DNA from: Gemmatimonadota bacterium
Lineage (GTDB): Bacteria; Gemmatimonadota; Gemmatimonadetes; Gemmatimonadales; Gemmatimonadaceae
Length of the DNA stretch: 57,007 bases
Assembly: GCA_003155795.1 (NCBI GenBank)
Contig: PMEM01000049.1
Coordinates: 43,155-100,161 of the forward strand
Direction: 5' to 3'
This document shows positions 1 to 8,449 of this stretch, one piece after another. A program made the position numbers and the translations under genes. Positions within the stretch are counted from its first letter, which is position 1. Every line of letters begins with the position of its first letter. The notes beneath the pieces were generated by a model. It saw only the letters and a program-made list of their open reading frames with translations. It did not search any database and was not told the DNA's origin.

Positions 1-96
1 CGCCGCAGGTCGGGATCCATCCAACAGAATAGACGAAACCAGGCTCGTAGCGTATCTTCGGTCCAAACTCTTCACGGGAGACCGACAAGAACTGCC

Positions 97-318
97 ATGC
101 CGATGCGATTCGTACTCACATTCACGCCGTTTGGACGCCCGGGCTATCGCGTGGGTGAGTTTCCGACCGAAGATCACGCCATCGCCGCCGCCGAACGCCA
201 TGGCGCTCCACCGCGCGGCGCCACACCGCGACCGCCGCTGGAGTGGAAACCGGCCCCGCAATTCGGCGCAATCACTGCCCTGACCGCCAATGGGGCATTC
301 GTGATCGCACCAGCTTAA
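97..318 (+). CDS. Small hypothetical protein
   Basis: A 73-codon frame read codirectionally with the TldD gene that follows. No domain is recognised. The N-terminal part (RFVLTFTPFGRPGYRVG) looks like a compact beta-rich fold, and the middle is rich in Pro and Arg. There is no signal peptide or membrane segment. The Shine-Dalgarno signal is poor: a GGGAGA run lies about 16 bases before the first ATG, and a second ATG lies two codons further in. Bases 1-96 upstream hold no recognisable gene; bases 8-20 match the interspersed repeat seen again at 3403-3485. It is probably real because it fills the gap with ordinary composition, but no homology is claimed. Confidence 0.45.
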   Translation: MPMRFVLTFTPFGRPGYRVGEFPTEDHAIAAAERHGAPPRGATPRPPLEWKPAPQFGAITALTANGAFVIAPA

Positions 319-417
319 GCACAAAGCTCGCTACACCGCGCTTGCGGTCAACAGCCGCGCGCACCAACTCGTATGTTTCGTACGCAGCTGTACACTGCTT
401 CCCCTCTCTCCAGCTCA

Positions 418-2031
418 ATGACGAATTCCCGCCGCGACTTCATCAAGACGGTCTCCGTTGTCGCAGCCACAGGTGCCATCGGTACCCGTGGACTCGGTTC
501 GGTCGATCGACTCTTCGCCGCCGCCCAACCGTCGGTGGGCGACCCCACCTATCGTGAGCTGACTCAGGTCGCTCTCGATGCAGCACGCGCCGCCGGTGCC
601 AGCTACTCCGACATTCGGATCTCCGCGCGCCGATCTCAGGGCGTGAGAACTCGTGAAAATCAACTGCAAGGCATAAACGACAGCGACACTCTCGGCTTTG
701 GCATTCGCGCGCTGGCAAACGGAGCCTGGGGCTTCGCGGCAAGCAACATCCTTACAAAGGACGTGGTCGCACAGGTCGCACGCGACGCGGTGGCAATCGC
801 CAAGGCCAACAGCACGGTCCAGCTCAAACCGATCATCCTTGCGCCGACTTCGGTTGCGACTGGCGAATGGAAGAGCCCGATCAAGATCGACCCGTTCGAC
901 GTCCCGATCGGCGAGAAGGTCGACCTTCTCCTCGCTGCCAACGCAGCCGCAATGAAGGTTAATGGCGCGCGCTTCGTCACATCGAACATGTTCTTCCTGC
1001 GCGAGGAAAAGACTCTCGCGACCAGCGATGGTACCTTCGTTGTCCAGACGATCTACCGTGCGCAACCGTCAATGAACGTCACCGCGGCAGCCAAGGGCGA
1101 CTTCCAGTCCCGTCAGTCTAACGATGTTGCGCCAATGGGCCTGGGTTACGAGTACATAACCGATGTGAATTTCGTTGGCCGTGCGCCGCAGTGGGCCAAC
1201 GAGGCCGTTGAGAAACTATCCGCGAAATCAGTGGATGTCGGTCGCTATGATCTCGTGCTGCACCCGACGCACCTCTGGCTCACGATCCACGAGTCAGTCG
1301 CGCACCCAACCGAGCTCGATCGCGCAGAAGGATTCGAGGCGAACTACGCCGGAACCAGTTTCGTTGCTCCGCCCGAGAAGATGCTCGGCAAGCTGAAGTT
1401 CGGTTCGAAGCTGATGAACATCCGCGGCGATCGCACTCAGCACGGTTCGCTCTCTGCAATTGGATGGGACGACGAAGGCGTCAAACCCGATGAGTTCATG
1501 ATCATCAAGGAAGGAGTTCTCCAGGATTACCAGACGACACGAGAGCAGGCGATGCAGCTCGACTGGTGGTACAAGAGCCAGGGCAGGCCGACTCGCTCGC
1601 ACGGTTGCTCCTATGCACAGTCGTGGCAGGATGTGCAGTTCCAGCGCATGCCCAATGTCTCGCTTCTGCCGGGTGACAAGGACATCAGCTACGAGGATAT
1701 CATCGCAGCAACGGATCGCGGTATCGCCATCATCGGCGACGGTTCGTTTTCCATCGATCAGCAGCGCTACAACGCACAGTTCGGCGGCCAGGTCTTTTAC
1801 GAGATCAAGGGTGGCAAAATCGTCGGCATGTTGAAGGACGTTGCGTACCAGATGCGCACGCCTGACTTCTGGGGCAGCCTCGACATGATCGGCGGCGAGA
1901 AGTCATACTTCCTTGGCGGTGCCTTCAGCGACGGCAAGGGTCAGCCAAGTCAGGCAAATGCTATCAGTCACGGTTGCGTGCCAAGCCGCTTCCGCAACAT
2001 CAACGTCATCAACACCGGGAGAAAGGCATGA
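418..2031 (+). CDS. tldD: TldD-like metalloprotease with Tat signal
   Basis: Subunit of a TldD/TldE-type zinc metalloprotease. In known systems TldD carries the zinc site and TldE/PmbA is its inactive partner, and the pair degrades unfolded peptides or trims modified peptides. The protein is 537 residues. It begins with a twin-arginine signal (NSRRDFIK, then an Ala/Gly/Val-rich stretch to about residue 35). The zinc site HESVAH fits the TldD HExxxH pattern and is followed by ELDRAEGFEANYAGTSF, as in other Tat-type TldD proteins. A more upstream in-frame ATG at 373 would put 15 residues before the Tat motif, so ATG 418 is preferred; neither has a clear ribosome binding site. The stop overlaps the tldE start by four bases (ATGA), so the two are coupled. 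Exported TldD is unusual compared with cytoplasmic E. coli TldD. Its substrate cannot be told from the sequence. Confidence 0.88.
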   Translation: MTNSRRDFIKTVSVVAATGAIGTRGLGSVDRLFAAAQPSVGDPTYRELTQVALDAARAAGASYSDIRISARRSQGVRTRENQLQGINDSDTLGFGIRALANGAWGFAASNILTKDVVAQVARDAVAIAKANSTVQLKPIILAPTSVATGEWKSPIKIDPFDVPIGEKVDLLLAANAAAMKVNGARFVTSNMFFLREEKTLATSDGTFVVQTIYRAQPSMNVTAAAKGDFQSRQSNDVAPMGLGYEYITDVNFVGRAPQWANEAVEKLSAKSVDVGRYDLVLHPTHLWLTIHESVAHPTELDRAEGFEANYAGTSFVAPPEKMLGKLKFGSKLMNIRGDRTQHGSLSAIGWDDEGVKPDEFMIIKEGVLQDYQTTREQAMQLDWWYKSQGRPTRSHGCSYAQSWQDVQFQRMPNVSLLPGDKDISYEDIIAATDRGIAIIGDGSFSIDQQRYNAQFGGQVFYEIKGGKIVGMLKDVAYQMRTPDFWGSLDMIGGEKSYFLGGAFSDGKGQPSQANAISHGCVPSRFRNINVINTGRKA

Positions 2032-3398
2032 GCCAGCCGAAGTCGCTATTTGGTGGCAACCCCGCCGGCATCCTGACACGCTCCGAGGCAGAATCTCTTG
2101 CCAAGCGCGCACTGTCGTTCGCCAAGGCCGATGAAACAGCCATCAACATAGGAAGCAATGCTCGCGCTAACACGCGCTTCGCAGTGAACCAGGTGTCAAC
2201 CGCAGGCAACGACACCGATACGACCATCACCGTCCGAAGCACGTTCGGCAAGCGCTCCGCGAGTGTAACGACGAACAAGTCTGACGATGCTTCACTCGCC
2301 GCCGCCGTGAACGAGGCCGAAGAACTCGCAAGACTCAGCGAAGAGAACCCGGAATACATGTCGGACCTCGGTCCGCAAACGTATCCGCCTGTAACGCCAC
2401 AGACAATTTCGTTCCCCACGGCAGAAGATCGTGCACATGCTGTGAAGGCCGTTACTGATCGCGCGCGCGCCGCCGGTTTTATTGCCACAGGTTATATCGA
2501 GTCCCGCGTTGGTACTCGCGCCCTCGCCAATTCGCACGGACTGTTCGCGTTCGAGCAGACCGGCGGAACCAGTATGACTGCCACCGTGCGCACGCCCGAT
2601 GGAACAGGCTCGGGCTGGGGCGGAGCAAACGCAAATGACTGGTCAGGCATCGATGCCGACGCCGTCGGCGCAACTGCTACCGAAAAGGCAGGCAAGTCGC
2701 GCAATCCGGTTGCCGTCGAGCCAGGCAGGTACACTGTAGTTCTCGAACCAACAGCCGTTGGAAATCTCATTCCGATCATCGCCTTCTCGGCCCAGGCACG
2801 AGCCGCCGACGAAGGACGCTCGTTCTTCTCAAAGGAGGGCGGTGGCAACAAGATCGGAATGAAGGTCGCCGATGAACGCGTTACTCTCGTTTCAGATCCG
2901 GCTGATAACATTGGTAGCAGCATCACCGGCGACGGCCGCCCTGCAGAGAAGATTGTCTTTATAGAGAATGGCGTCCTCAAGAATCTCAATTACGATCGCT
3001 ATTGGGCACAGAAGCAGGGCAAGCAGCCGACCGCTGCAGCATTCGGCTCGATGCGCTTGATGGGCGGTGATTCATCCCTGGCAAAGATGATCGCCAGTAC
3101 TGAACGCGGCATCCTCGTAACCCGCTTCTGGTACATTCGCCCAGTTGACCAGCGTACGATTCTCTTCACTGGCCTCACGCGTGATGGGACGTTCCTCATC
3201 GAGAACGGAAAGGTTACCCACGCGATTAAGAATTTCCGCTACAACGAATCGCCGATCTTCATGCTGAACAACGTCGAAGCATTCGGTACGCCGGTTCGCG
3301 TAAGCGCAAGCGAAGACAGCAGCCCCGGTGGTGCTATCATCATGCCGCCACTCAAGATTCACGACTTCAACTTTACCAGCCTGAGCGACGCCGTGTAA
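2028..3398 (+). CDS. tldE: TldE/PmbA-like partner subunit
   Basis: Second subunit of the TldD/TldE pair, 456 residues. It starts at the ATG that overlaps the tldD stop, behind a strong GGGAGAAAGG at 2018-2027. It has the PmbA layout: an N-terminal alpha/beta domain with an early Asn/Arg-rich stretch (NARANTRFAVNQ) and a C-terminal half running through ARAADEGRSFFSK to a GGAIIMPPLKI segment near the end. As expected for TldE it has no HExxxH motif. No signal peptide is visible, in contrast to the Tat signal of its partner. Either the complex is exported by hitch-hiking on the TldD Tat signal, or the Tat-like start is not cleaved. Family assignment is firm; location is open. Confidence 0.85.
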   Translation: MSQPKSLFGGNPAGILTRSEAESLAKRALSFAKADETAINIGSNARANTRFAVNQVSTAGNDTDTTITVRSTFGKRSASVTTNKSDDASLAAAVNEAEELARLSEENPEYMSDLGPQTYPPVTPQTISFPTAEDRAHAVKAVTDRARAAGFIATGYIESRVGTRALANSHGLFAFEQTGGTSMTATVRTPDGTGSGWGGANANDWSGIDADAVGATATEKAGKSRNPVAVEPGRYTVVLEPTAVGNLIPIIAFSAQARAADEGRSFFSKEGGGNKIGMKVADERVTLVSDPADNIGSSITGDGRPAEKIVFIENGVLKNLNYDRYWAQKQGKQPTAAAFGSMRLMGGDSSLAKMIASTERGILVTRFWYIRPVDQRTILFTGLTRDGTFLIENGKVTHAIKNFRYNESPIFMLNNVEAFGTPVRVSASEDSSPGGAIIMPPLKIHDFNFTSLSDAV

Positions 3399-3402
3399 TT
3401 GA

Positions 3403-3485
3403 GCCGTTATCCCACCGAAGGTCGGGATCCATGTAGGGCGCGGATTCATCCGCGCCAGCCGTCATCCCACCGAAGGTCGGGATCC
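3403..3485. repeat. Interspersed direct repeat with hairpin
   Basis: Two 28-bp copies at 3403-3430 and 3458-3485 differ at one position and share the core CCCACCGAAGGTCGGGATCC. Between them, 3437-3456 is a perfect inverted repeat (GGCGCGGAT, two bases, ATCCGCGCC). The core is partly present again at 8-20 at the left edge of the window. The pattern is that of a dispersed extragenic repeat family in the gap between tldE and the usher-like gene. The rest of the gap (3486-3633) has no recognised feature. Confidence 0.6.
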
Positions 3486-3633
3486 GGTTGCACCACCACC
3501 TGTGCGGGAGATTTCTGCAATCGCGGAAGTCCCCCGCAGTTTTTTGCGATACCCGGTCGGTCGCCGCCCCATCGGAATCCGGCCGTATGGCGAAGATTAG
3601 CACCCTACTCCCATCGGTCCCCACCGTCCGGAC

Positions 3634-5955
3634 GTGCTCTCACTCGCCTTGCTTGCAGCACTCATTAATCCCGGTCGACCCAGTTTTCCGATTGCTCGGC
3701 GCGACTCGCTACACGCGGAGCCGGTTATTCTGGAAGTCGTAGTCGGAACCACGGCATCGGCCACCATGTACGCGCTCCGATCTGGCGATGCTGCACTGCT
3801 GCCGCTTGAGCAGGTGCTCGCCCTCGTCGGGCTACCGCCAGCGGGCGACACTGATCGGTTTGAGCCCACCGACTCTCTTGCAGCGCGGCTAGGTGTGTCG
3901 ATCAACGTTGACTGGGATGAACTTACCGTGACGATCAGCGATGACGGTATGCTGCCCGTCTCGCAACGCGCTGCCCGCGAACAGCGGCGCGCACAGTTTG
4001 AGAGATCTCGATTCCCCCGTGCCATACCTGCCGATGTCGCCACGCTGAGGCGTCACGTCCTACCGCACACCGTGACGATCGATTACGACGTCGATCTTGC
4101 ATCCGATCGAAACCAACTGCAACCCGTGTTGCGATTTGGCTTGGGTGCCACTCTTCTTGGCGGCGGGCTCGATATTGATCTTGCGCGAGCAGCAACGTTC
4201 AGACAGGCCGCGGTTACCTGGTGGCGGAGCTGGCCAACTTACTCTGCGTTGCGCGAGCTGCGTGCAGGTGCGCTGAATATCGAGAACGTCGGCGCCGGGA
4301 TTGGCTTATCGGTGTCAAGCGAATCGCCGAATCACCGGGCGGCCGTCGAATCGATAGTCCTTTCCGGGCGCGCTCCCTCGGGATCGCAGATCGAAGTTTA
4401 CCGCGACGACGTCTTCATCTACGCTAATATCGTCGATTCCTCGGCCGAATACAGAATTCGGATCCCAGCGTTTACTGGTATCAACAATCTAAAAGTGGTG
4501 ACCTTTGGACCACGTGGCGAAGAGAGTTCCGCGTCGCGACACATCAGTATCGGCGAATCAATGATTCGTCGCGGAACCGGCACGTACAATCTGTCAGCCG
4601 CGCGTTGCGCGAACGGGAACTGTGAGTACGCCGCGCAACTCAACATGCGGTACGCACCATTCGATCGCGTCACCTTCGGCGGAGGAGCAACGGCGCTTCG
4701 AGTGGCAGGAAAGCGAGTGGTCGACATTACGTCTGTGCTCGCGATTCAGCTGCGCGATGACTTGAACGGCGTCATTCAATCGGGTAGCCGCGGCCTCCAC
4801 GCAAAAATGCAGTACGGGCCCGACTCCAGCCTCCAACTGTCTGCGTCCTATCGGTCGATCGCGGCGAGGCCGGCGCTCGATCATCAGGTTCCAGCTACAG
4901 CCACGACTAGTCTCGCCGTTGTTTGGAGGCCATCCGGACTTGCTCCCCTCACCGGCAACATCGATGATGCCGCCACGGTTGGCCGGCGGAGAACCCACTT
5001 CAGAATCGGTTCGTTCCTGTCCGTGGGAAGCGCTTACATCCAGCCTTTCCTGACATTCACGCCGGGTAGTCGAGAAGGAGTGCCGCGCCGCACGTTCGGC
5101 GGGTATGCAGATGTCGCGATCCCGGTCCCCGTATCCGGCAGCCGTTTGCACTTCGCGTCTGACGATCAGTTTTCGGGAGAGTCATCGTTGGAGATTGCGT
5201 TTCCCATTGCTCGCATGACGCGCATCGTCGCTGGCGCTACTTTTGTTCCCGGAACTCGTGCGCCGAGAATGAGTGTCGCGATGCAGATGCTGAATTCGGC
5301 GCTGCGGTACGACGCGCGAACGACCGTCGCCGGAGCGGGCCGTGTTACGACTCACAGGATCAGTGGGTCCGCCACGTTGACAGCCGGTTCGGGCAACGCG
5401 GTTCCCAAACTCGCGTTGTCATCGGAGCAATCCCGCGGACGTTCGGAAATCATCGGCACGGTGTTCATCGACGACAATTCGAACGGCGTCAAGGACGAAG
5501 GCGAACCAGCGTTGCCTGGAGTAGCGGTCGCTGTCGGACCGAGTATTGTAGAGACCGATGCAGCCGGCCAGTATCATGTGTTTGATGTAGTTCCGTTCGT
5601 ACCAATCGTAATCAATGTCGATGCGCTTACGCTTCCGGATACTGCAGTACATGTGAGAGCCGTTCGAATTACACCGCTGCCGAACGAAGTACTGCGCGTC
5701 CAGATTCCAGTTCCCGCCACAGCCTCCCAGTCAACCTCGCGCAGCGTCGCCAACCTTGACCGGATCGCGCAACACGCGGAGAGCGGCGACTCGTCTTCCG
5801 TCCATTGCGACTACTTCGAGTCCCGCGCCGCGTATACGAACCCGGTCACCAACCCGTGGCAACCGACCGAGACGCGCGAAGACGTAACCGCCGAGCGTGG
5901 ACCAGTCGCCTTCCGGGATCTCGAGGTCATACTCCGAGCGCGCATCGATAAGTGA
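3634..5955 (+). CDS. Usher-like outer-membrane beta-barrel protein
   Basis: A 773-residue exported protein starting at GTG 3634, the first start codon after the in-frame stop at 3598; a short hydrophobic signal (LSLALLAAL) follows. Residues about 30-110 resemble a small periplasmic domain. The middle, beginning around WWRSWPTYSALRELRAG, has the plug and barrel style of fimbrial ushers (SGRAPSGSQIEVYRDD, then many short beta strands). Near residue 610 there is an SdrD-B-like or carboxypeptidase-regulatory-like Ig fold with the calcium-loop pattern DDNSNGVKDEGEPALPGV. Recognisable domains end near base 5730. The last about 75 codons are antisense to the 3' end of the CorC-like gene and look unlike a domain, so the natural stop may have been lost. 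No chaperone or fimbrial subunit gene lies beside it. Usher-like is a family-level guess; the exported substrate is unknown. Confidence 0.6.
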   Translation: MLSLALLAALINPGRPSFPIARRDSLHAEPVILEVVVGTTASATMYALRSGDAALLPLEQVLALVGLPPAGDTDRFEPTDSLAARLGVSINVDWDELTVTISDDGMLPVSQRAAREQRRAQFERSRFPRAIPADVATLRRHVLPHTVTIDYDVDLASDRNQLQPVLRFGLGATLLGGGLDIDLARAATFRQAAVTWWRSWPTYSALRELRAGALNIENVGAGIGLSVSSESPNHRAAVESIVLSGRAPSGSQIEVYRDDVFIYANIVDSSAEYRIRIPAFTGINNLKVVTFGPRGEESSASRHISIGESMIRRGTGTYNLSAARCANGNCEYAAQLNMRYAPFDRVTFGGGATALRVAGKRVVDITSVLAIQLRDDLNGVIQSGSRGLHAKMQYGPDSSLQLSASYRSIAARPALDHQVPATATTSLAVVWRPSGLAPLTGNIDDAATVGRRRTHFRIGSFLSVGSAYIQPFLTFTPGSREGVPRRTFGGYADVAIPVPVSGSRLHFASDDQFSGESSLEIAFPIARMTRIVAGATFVPGTRAPRMSVAMQMLNSALRYDARTTVAGAGRVTTHRISGSATLTAGSGNAVPKLALSSEQSRGRSEIIGTVFIDDNSNGVKDEGEPALPGVAVAVGPSIVETDAAGQYHVFDVVPFVPIVINVDALTLPDTAVHVRAVRITPLPNEVLRVQIPVPATASQSTSRSVANLDRIAQHAESGDSSSVHCDYFESRAAYTNPVTNPWQPTETREDVTAERGPVAFRDLEVILRARIDK

Positions 5956-6942
5956 TAACTCACCGGCAAGCTCGAGCACACCATTCATCTCGAGTGACGT
6001 GCGTGCCGCCATGTCATACTCGTCAGTAATGTCACCCATCACTTCTTCGACCAGGTCTTCGATCGTTATGATGCCAGCCGTGCCGCCATATTCGTCGATC
6101 ACGACCGCCATGTACGCCCTCGTACGCCGTAGGTCGTCGAGCACTCTCTCTGCAGCTCTGCTGTCCGGCACGTAGAGCGCCTGACGCATCAATTCCGAAA
6201 GCACAAATGTCGAGCCAGGCTCGCGCAGCCAGAGATCCTTGGCAAGGAAGACACCGACTATGTCGTCGAGTGTCTCCCGGTAAAGTGGGTAACGAGAATA
6301 TCTCTCTGTCCGCAGAATCTGAACGACTTCGTCGTGAGTCGAATCAATATCGATCGCCACGACTTCGGTCCTCGGCCGCATCACATCATGCGCGCGTTTC
6401 TGCTTGAAGTCGAAAACACCCGCGAGCATTGCCCGCTCGGATTCATCCAGCTCCCCATGCGCGTGTGCGTGCATCACGAGTGTCCGCAATTCACGCGGCG
6501 AGTGCGCGGGTACTTCGTCCTCTACGGCAGTGGGCATCCCAACAGCGCGGCCAACGAGGTTTGTGAGGGCGTTTATGACAATCACGAACGGAGTCAGAAC
6601 ACGGGCAAACAGCCGCACGACCGGGACGGCATATTTGCGCGCCAGCTCCGGGTGCTCCCGGGCGACCGCCCTCGGCACAAGTTCGCCCAGTACTATATGA
6701 AGGAGCACCGCCAGAGCGAACCAGGCCGCGCCACCCACCACGCCCAAGCCGACAGCGGCAAGTGAACTACCGATTCGCGCGGCCGTCGTTGGAACGGTCC
6801 TCCCGTTCTCGCCATCTACCGGCACGTTCAAGGCGGCCTCAGCGGCGGCGAAAATTGCGCTCGCCAACACCAGTGCCACGATCCACGTCAGCCGGCCGGC
6901 CAGGACACTGGACCAGCTTTGAATTGCAGAGTCTGTCGGCAT
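5731..6942 (-). CDS. CorC/HlyC-family CBS-domain membrane protein
   Basis: Inner-membrane protein of the HlyC/CorC (TlyC, YfjD) family, linked elsewhere to Mg2+/Co2+ handling. It is 403 residues from ATG 6942; a TTG at 6954 would add four residues. Order: DUF21-like membrane domain with about three to four hydrophobic segments (ALVLASAIFAAAEAAL, VGLGVVGGAAWFALAVLLHI, VVRLFARVLTPFVIVINALTNL), two CBS repeats (VMRPRTEVVAIDIDS; MAVVIDEYGGTAGIITIEDL), then the C-terminal CorC_HlyC domain (WSTLGGYVFARLGRLPRVGD). It points away from the pilus genes and its upstream region is shared with pilS. Its 3' end overlaps the usher-like frame by 225 bp, antisense and in exact codon register. Confidence 0.85.
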   Translation of the reverse strand: MPTDSAIQSWSSVLAGRLTWIVALVLASAIFAAAEAALNVPVDGENGRTVPTTAARIGSSLAAVGLGVVGGAAWFALAVLLHIVLGELVPRAVAREHPELARKYAVPVVRLFARVLTPFVIVINALTNLVGRAVGMPTAVEDEVPAHSPRELRTLVMHAHAHGELDESERAMLAGVFDFKQKRAHDVMRPRTEVVAIDIDSTHDEVVQILRTERYSRYPLYRETLDDIVGVFLAKDLWLREPGSTFVLSELMRQALYVPDSRAAERVLDDLRRTRAYMAVVIDEYGGTAGIITIEDLVEEVMGDITDEYDMAARTSLEMNGVLELAGELSLIDARSEYDLEIPEGDWSTLGGYVFARLGRLPRVGDRVRIRGAGLEVVAMDGRRVAALRVLRDPVKVGDAARG

Positions 6943-7111
6943 TCCCAATCGCAATTTACCGAATGGGATGCCAGGGCTGCGTCGCTAGTTTCGAACGAGC
7001 GTCCGGTCTATGACCGATAGAGCTGCTACCGGCCGTAAACAGCGCCGTTCGCACCAGCCCGCGTTCAGCCGCGTTGCACTATGGGCAGCAGGGTCGTCAA
7101 AGTATTGCAAA

Positions 7112-8449
7112 ATGCAATACCGCACTCCGCAATCCACGCCCGCGGTGGCAGCAGCCCATCTCCATCAGCTTTCGGTTCTCCGGATCCTGTGGTGGGTCTA
7201 CCTCGCGCGCCTGGCTGCGGCAAGTGCGGTGTTCATTGCCGCCGTTTATTCCTGGCAATACGCTTCGCGCCAGGACACCCTGCTCGCGTCGCTTCTGTTC
7301 GCCGCGGCGATGCTGTTCACGGGGCTGTCTGCGATCTATACCCACGTGTATCGGCGATCCATCGCGATACCAGTCCTCTACGCGCAGGTCGTATTCGACG
7401 TGGCCTTGGTCACAGCGATGGTGCACTTGACGTGGGAATCCACATCGTCCCAGTTCGCGCCTCTCTACATTCTCGTCATCGCGGTAAGCGCGCTGCTTCT
7501 CCCTGCGCGCGGCGTCACGCTGATATCGGCACTCGCCATCCTGCTCTACGCCGGTGAGATCGTCGTCGTCCGCGGTGCCGCGGTCGGCGTCGGCATCTTT
7601 ATTCAGTTGGCAATTTTCGGCATCGTCGCGCTTGGTAGCGGTTACATAGCGTCCCGGCTACGCGCGCAGAGCGTAGGAACAGAGGCGATGGCAGAGGAAC
7701 TTGCGCGCTTCCGATTGAATCAGGGCGAAGTCGAACGGCTCCATCTGCGCGCGGAACGCCTGGAAGCGGTCGCCGAGCTCGGCGCTTCGATGGCTCATGA
7801 AATAAAGAATCCACTGGCGTCCATCCGCAGTGCGGTGGAACAGCTGTCGCTCTCCGCCAAAGCGTCCGACGATGACCGAGTGCTCAGTTCACTCGTTGTT
7901 CGAGAATCGGATCGACTGGCCCGTCTGCTCACTGGCTTCCTCGACTTCGCGCGAGTCGATATACCGTTCACGCGCAAACTCGATCTGCTCGGCGTTGTTC
8001 GGAATGCTGCCGATCTGGCGTCATCGCACCCATCCCGTCCGGCCGGCTCGCACGTCGAGTGCGATTTCCCACGCGGTACGATCGACATTGTTGGCGACGA
8101 GGACATGCTGCATCGGGCATTCTTCAATCTCGTGCTTAATGGATTGCAGGCCTCTCCTCCAGACGGCGTTGTTCGGCTTGAAGCAGCGACCCTTCTGCCG
8201 CAACAACTCGATTGGCGTGCTGCGGCATTTGAAAGTGGAGCGATTGCAGTGCGTGTCATCGATTCGGGACCTGGTATCGCCGAATCGGTCAAGTCAAAGC
8301 TGTTTCATCCATTCTTCACCACCAAGCCGGGCGGCAGTGGGCTTGGATTGGCGATAGCACATCGGGCAATTGAAGCTCACCACGGTGTCGTCGTTGTTGA
8401 CGGTGACAGTCGTGGCGCAAGATTCACCGTCCTCTTTCCTCGCTCATGA
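7112..8449 (+). CDS. pilS: PilS-like sensor histidine kinase
   Basis: Membrane sensor kinase that phosphorylates PilR and so controls pilin transcription. It is 445 residues from ATG 7112. An earlier ATG at 7010 would add 34 basic residues with no family likeness, and neither start has a clear ribosome binding site. About six transmembrane segments fill residues 15-185 (ILWWVYLARLAAASAVFIAA through IFIQLAIFGIVALGSGYIA). Then come a short coiled linker, the HisKA H-box (SMAHEIKNPLASIRSAVEQL), the N-box (NLVLNGLQASPPDG), the G1 box (DSGPGIAE) and the G2 box (GGSGLGLAIAHRAIEAHHG). The stop overlaps the pilR start (ATGA). Context next to pilR and pilA supports PilS over a generic kinase. Confidence 0.88.
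   Translation: MQYRTPQSTPAVAAAHLHQLSVLRILWWVYLARLAAASAVFIAAVYSWQYASRQDTLLASLLFAAAMLFTGLSAIYTHVYRRSIAIPVLYAQVVFDVALVTAMVHLTWESTSSQFAPLYILVIAVSALLLPARGVTLISALAILLYAGEIVVVRGAAVGVGIFIQLAIFGIVALGSGYIASRLRAQSVGTEAMAEELARFRLNQGEVERLHLRAERLEAVAELGASMAHEIKNPLASIRSAVEQLSLSAKASDDDRVLSSLVVRESDRLARLLTGFLDFARVDIPFTRKLDLLGVVRNAADLASSHPSRPAGSHVECDFPRGTIDIVGDEDMLHRAFFNLVLNGLQASPPDGVVRLEAATLLPQQLDWRAAAFESGAIAVRVIDSGPGIAESVKSKLFHPFFTTKPGGSGLGLAIAHRAIEAHHGVVVVDGDSRGARFTVLFPRS

Noticed and set aside
415..1065. A 216-codon minus-strand frame opposite tldD.
   Set aside because: Low-complexity Asp/Arg/Gly content and complete overlap with a well-supported gene.
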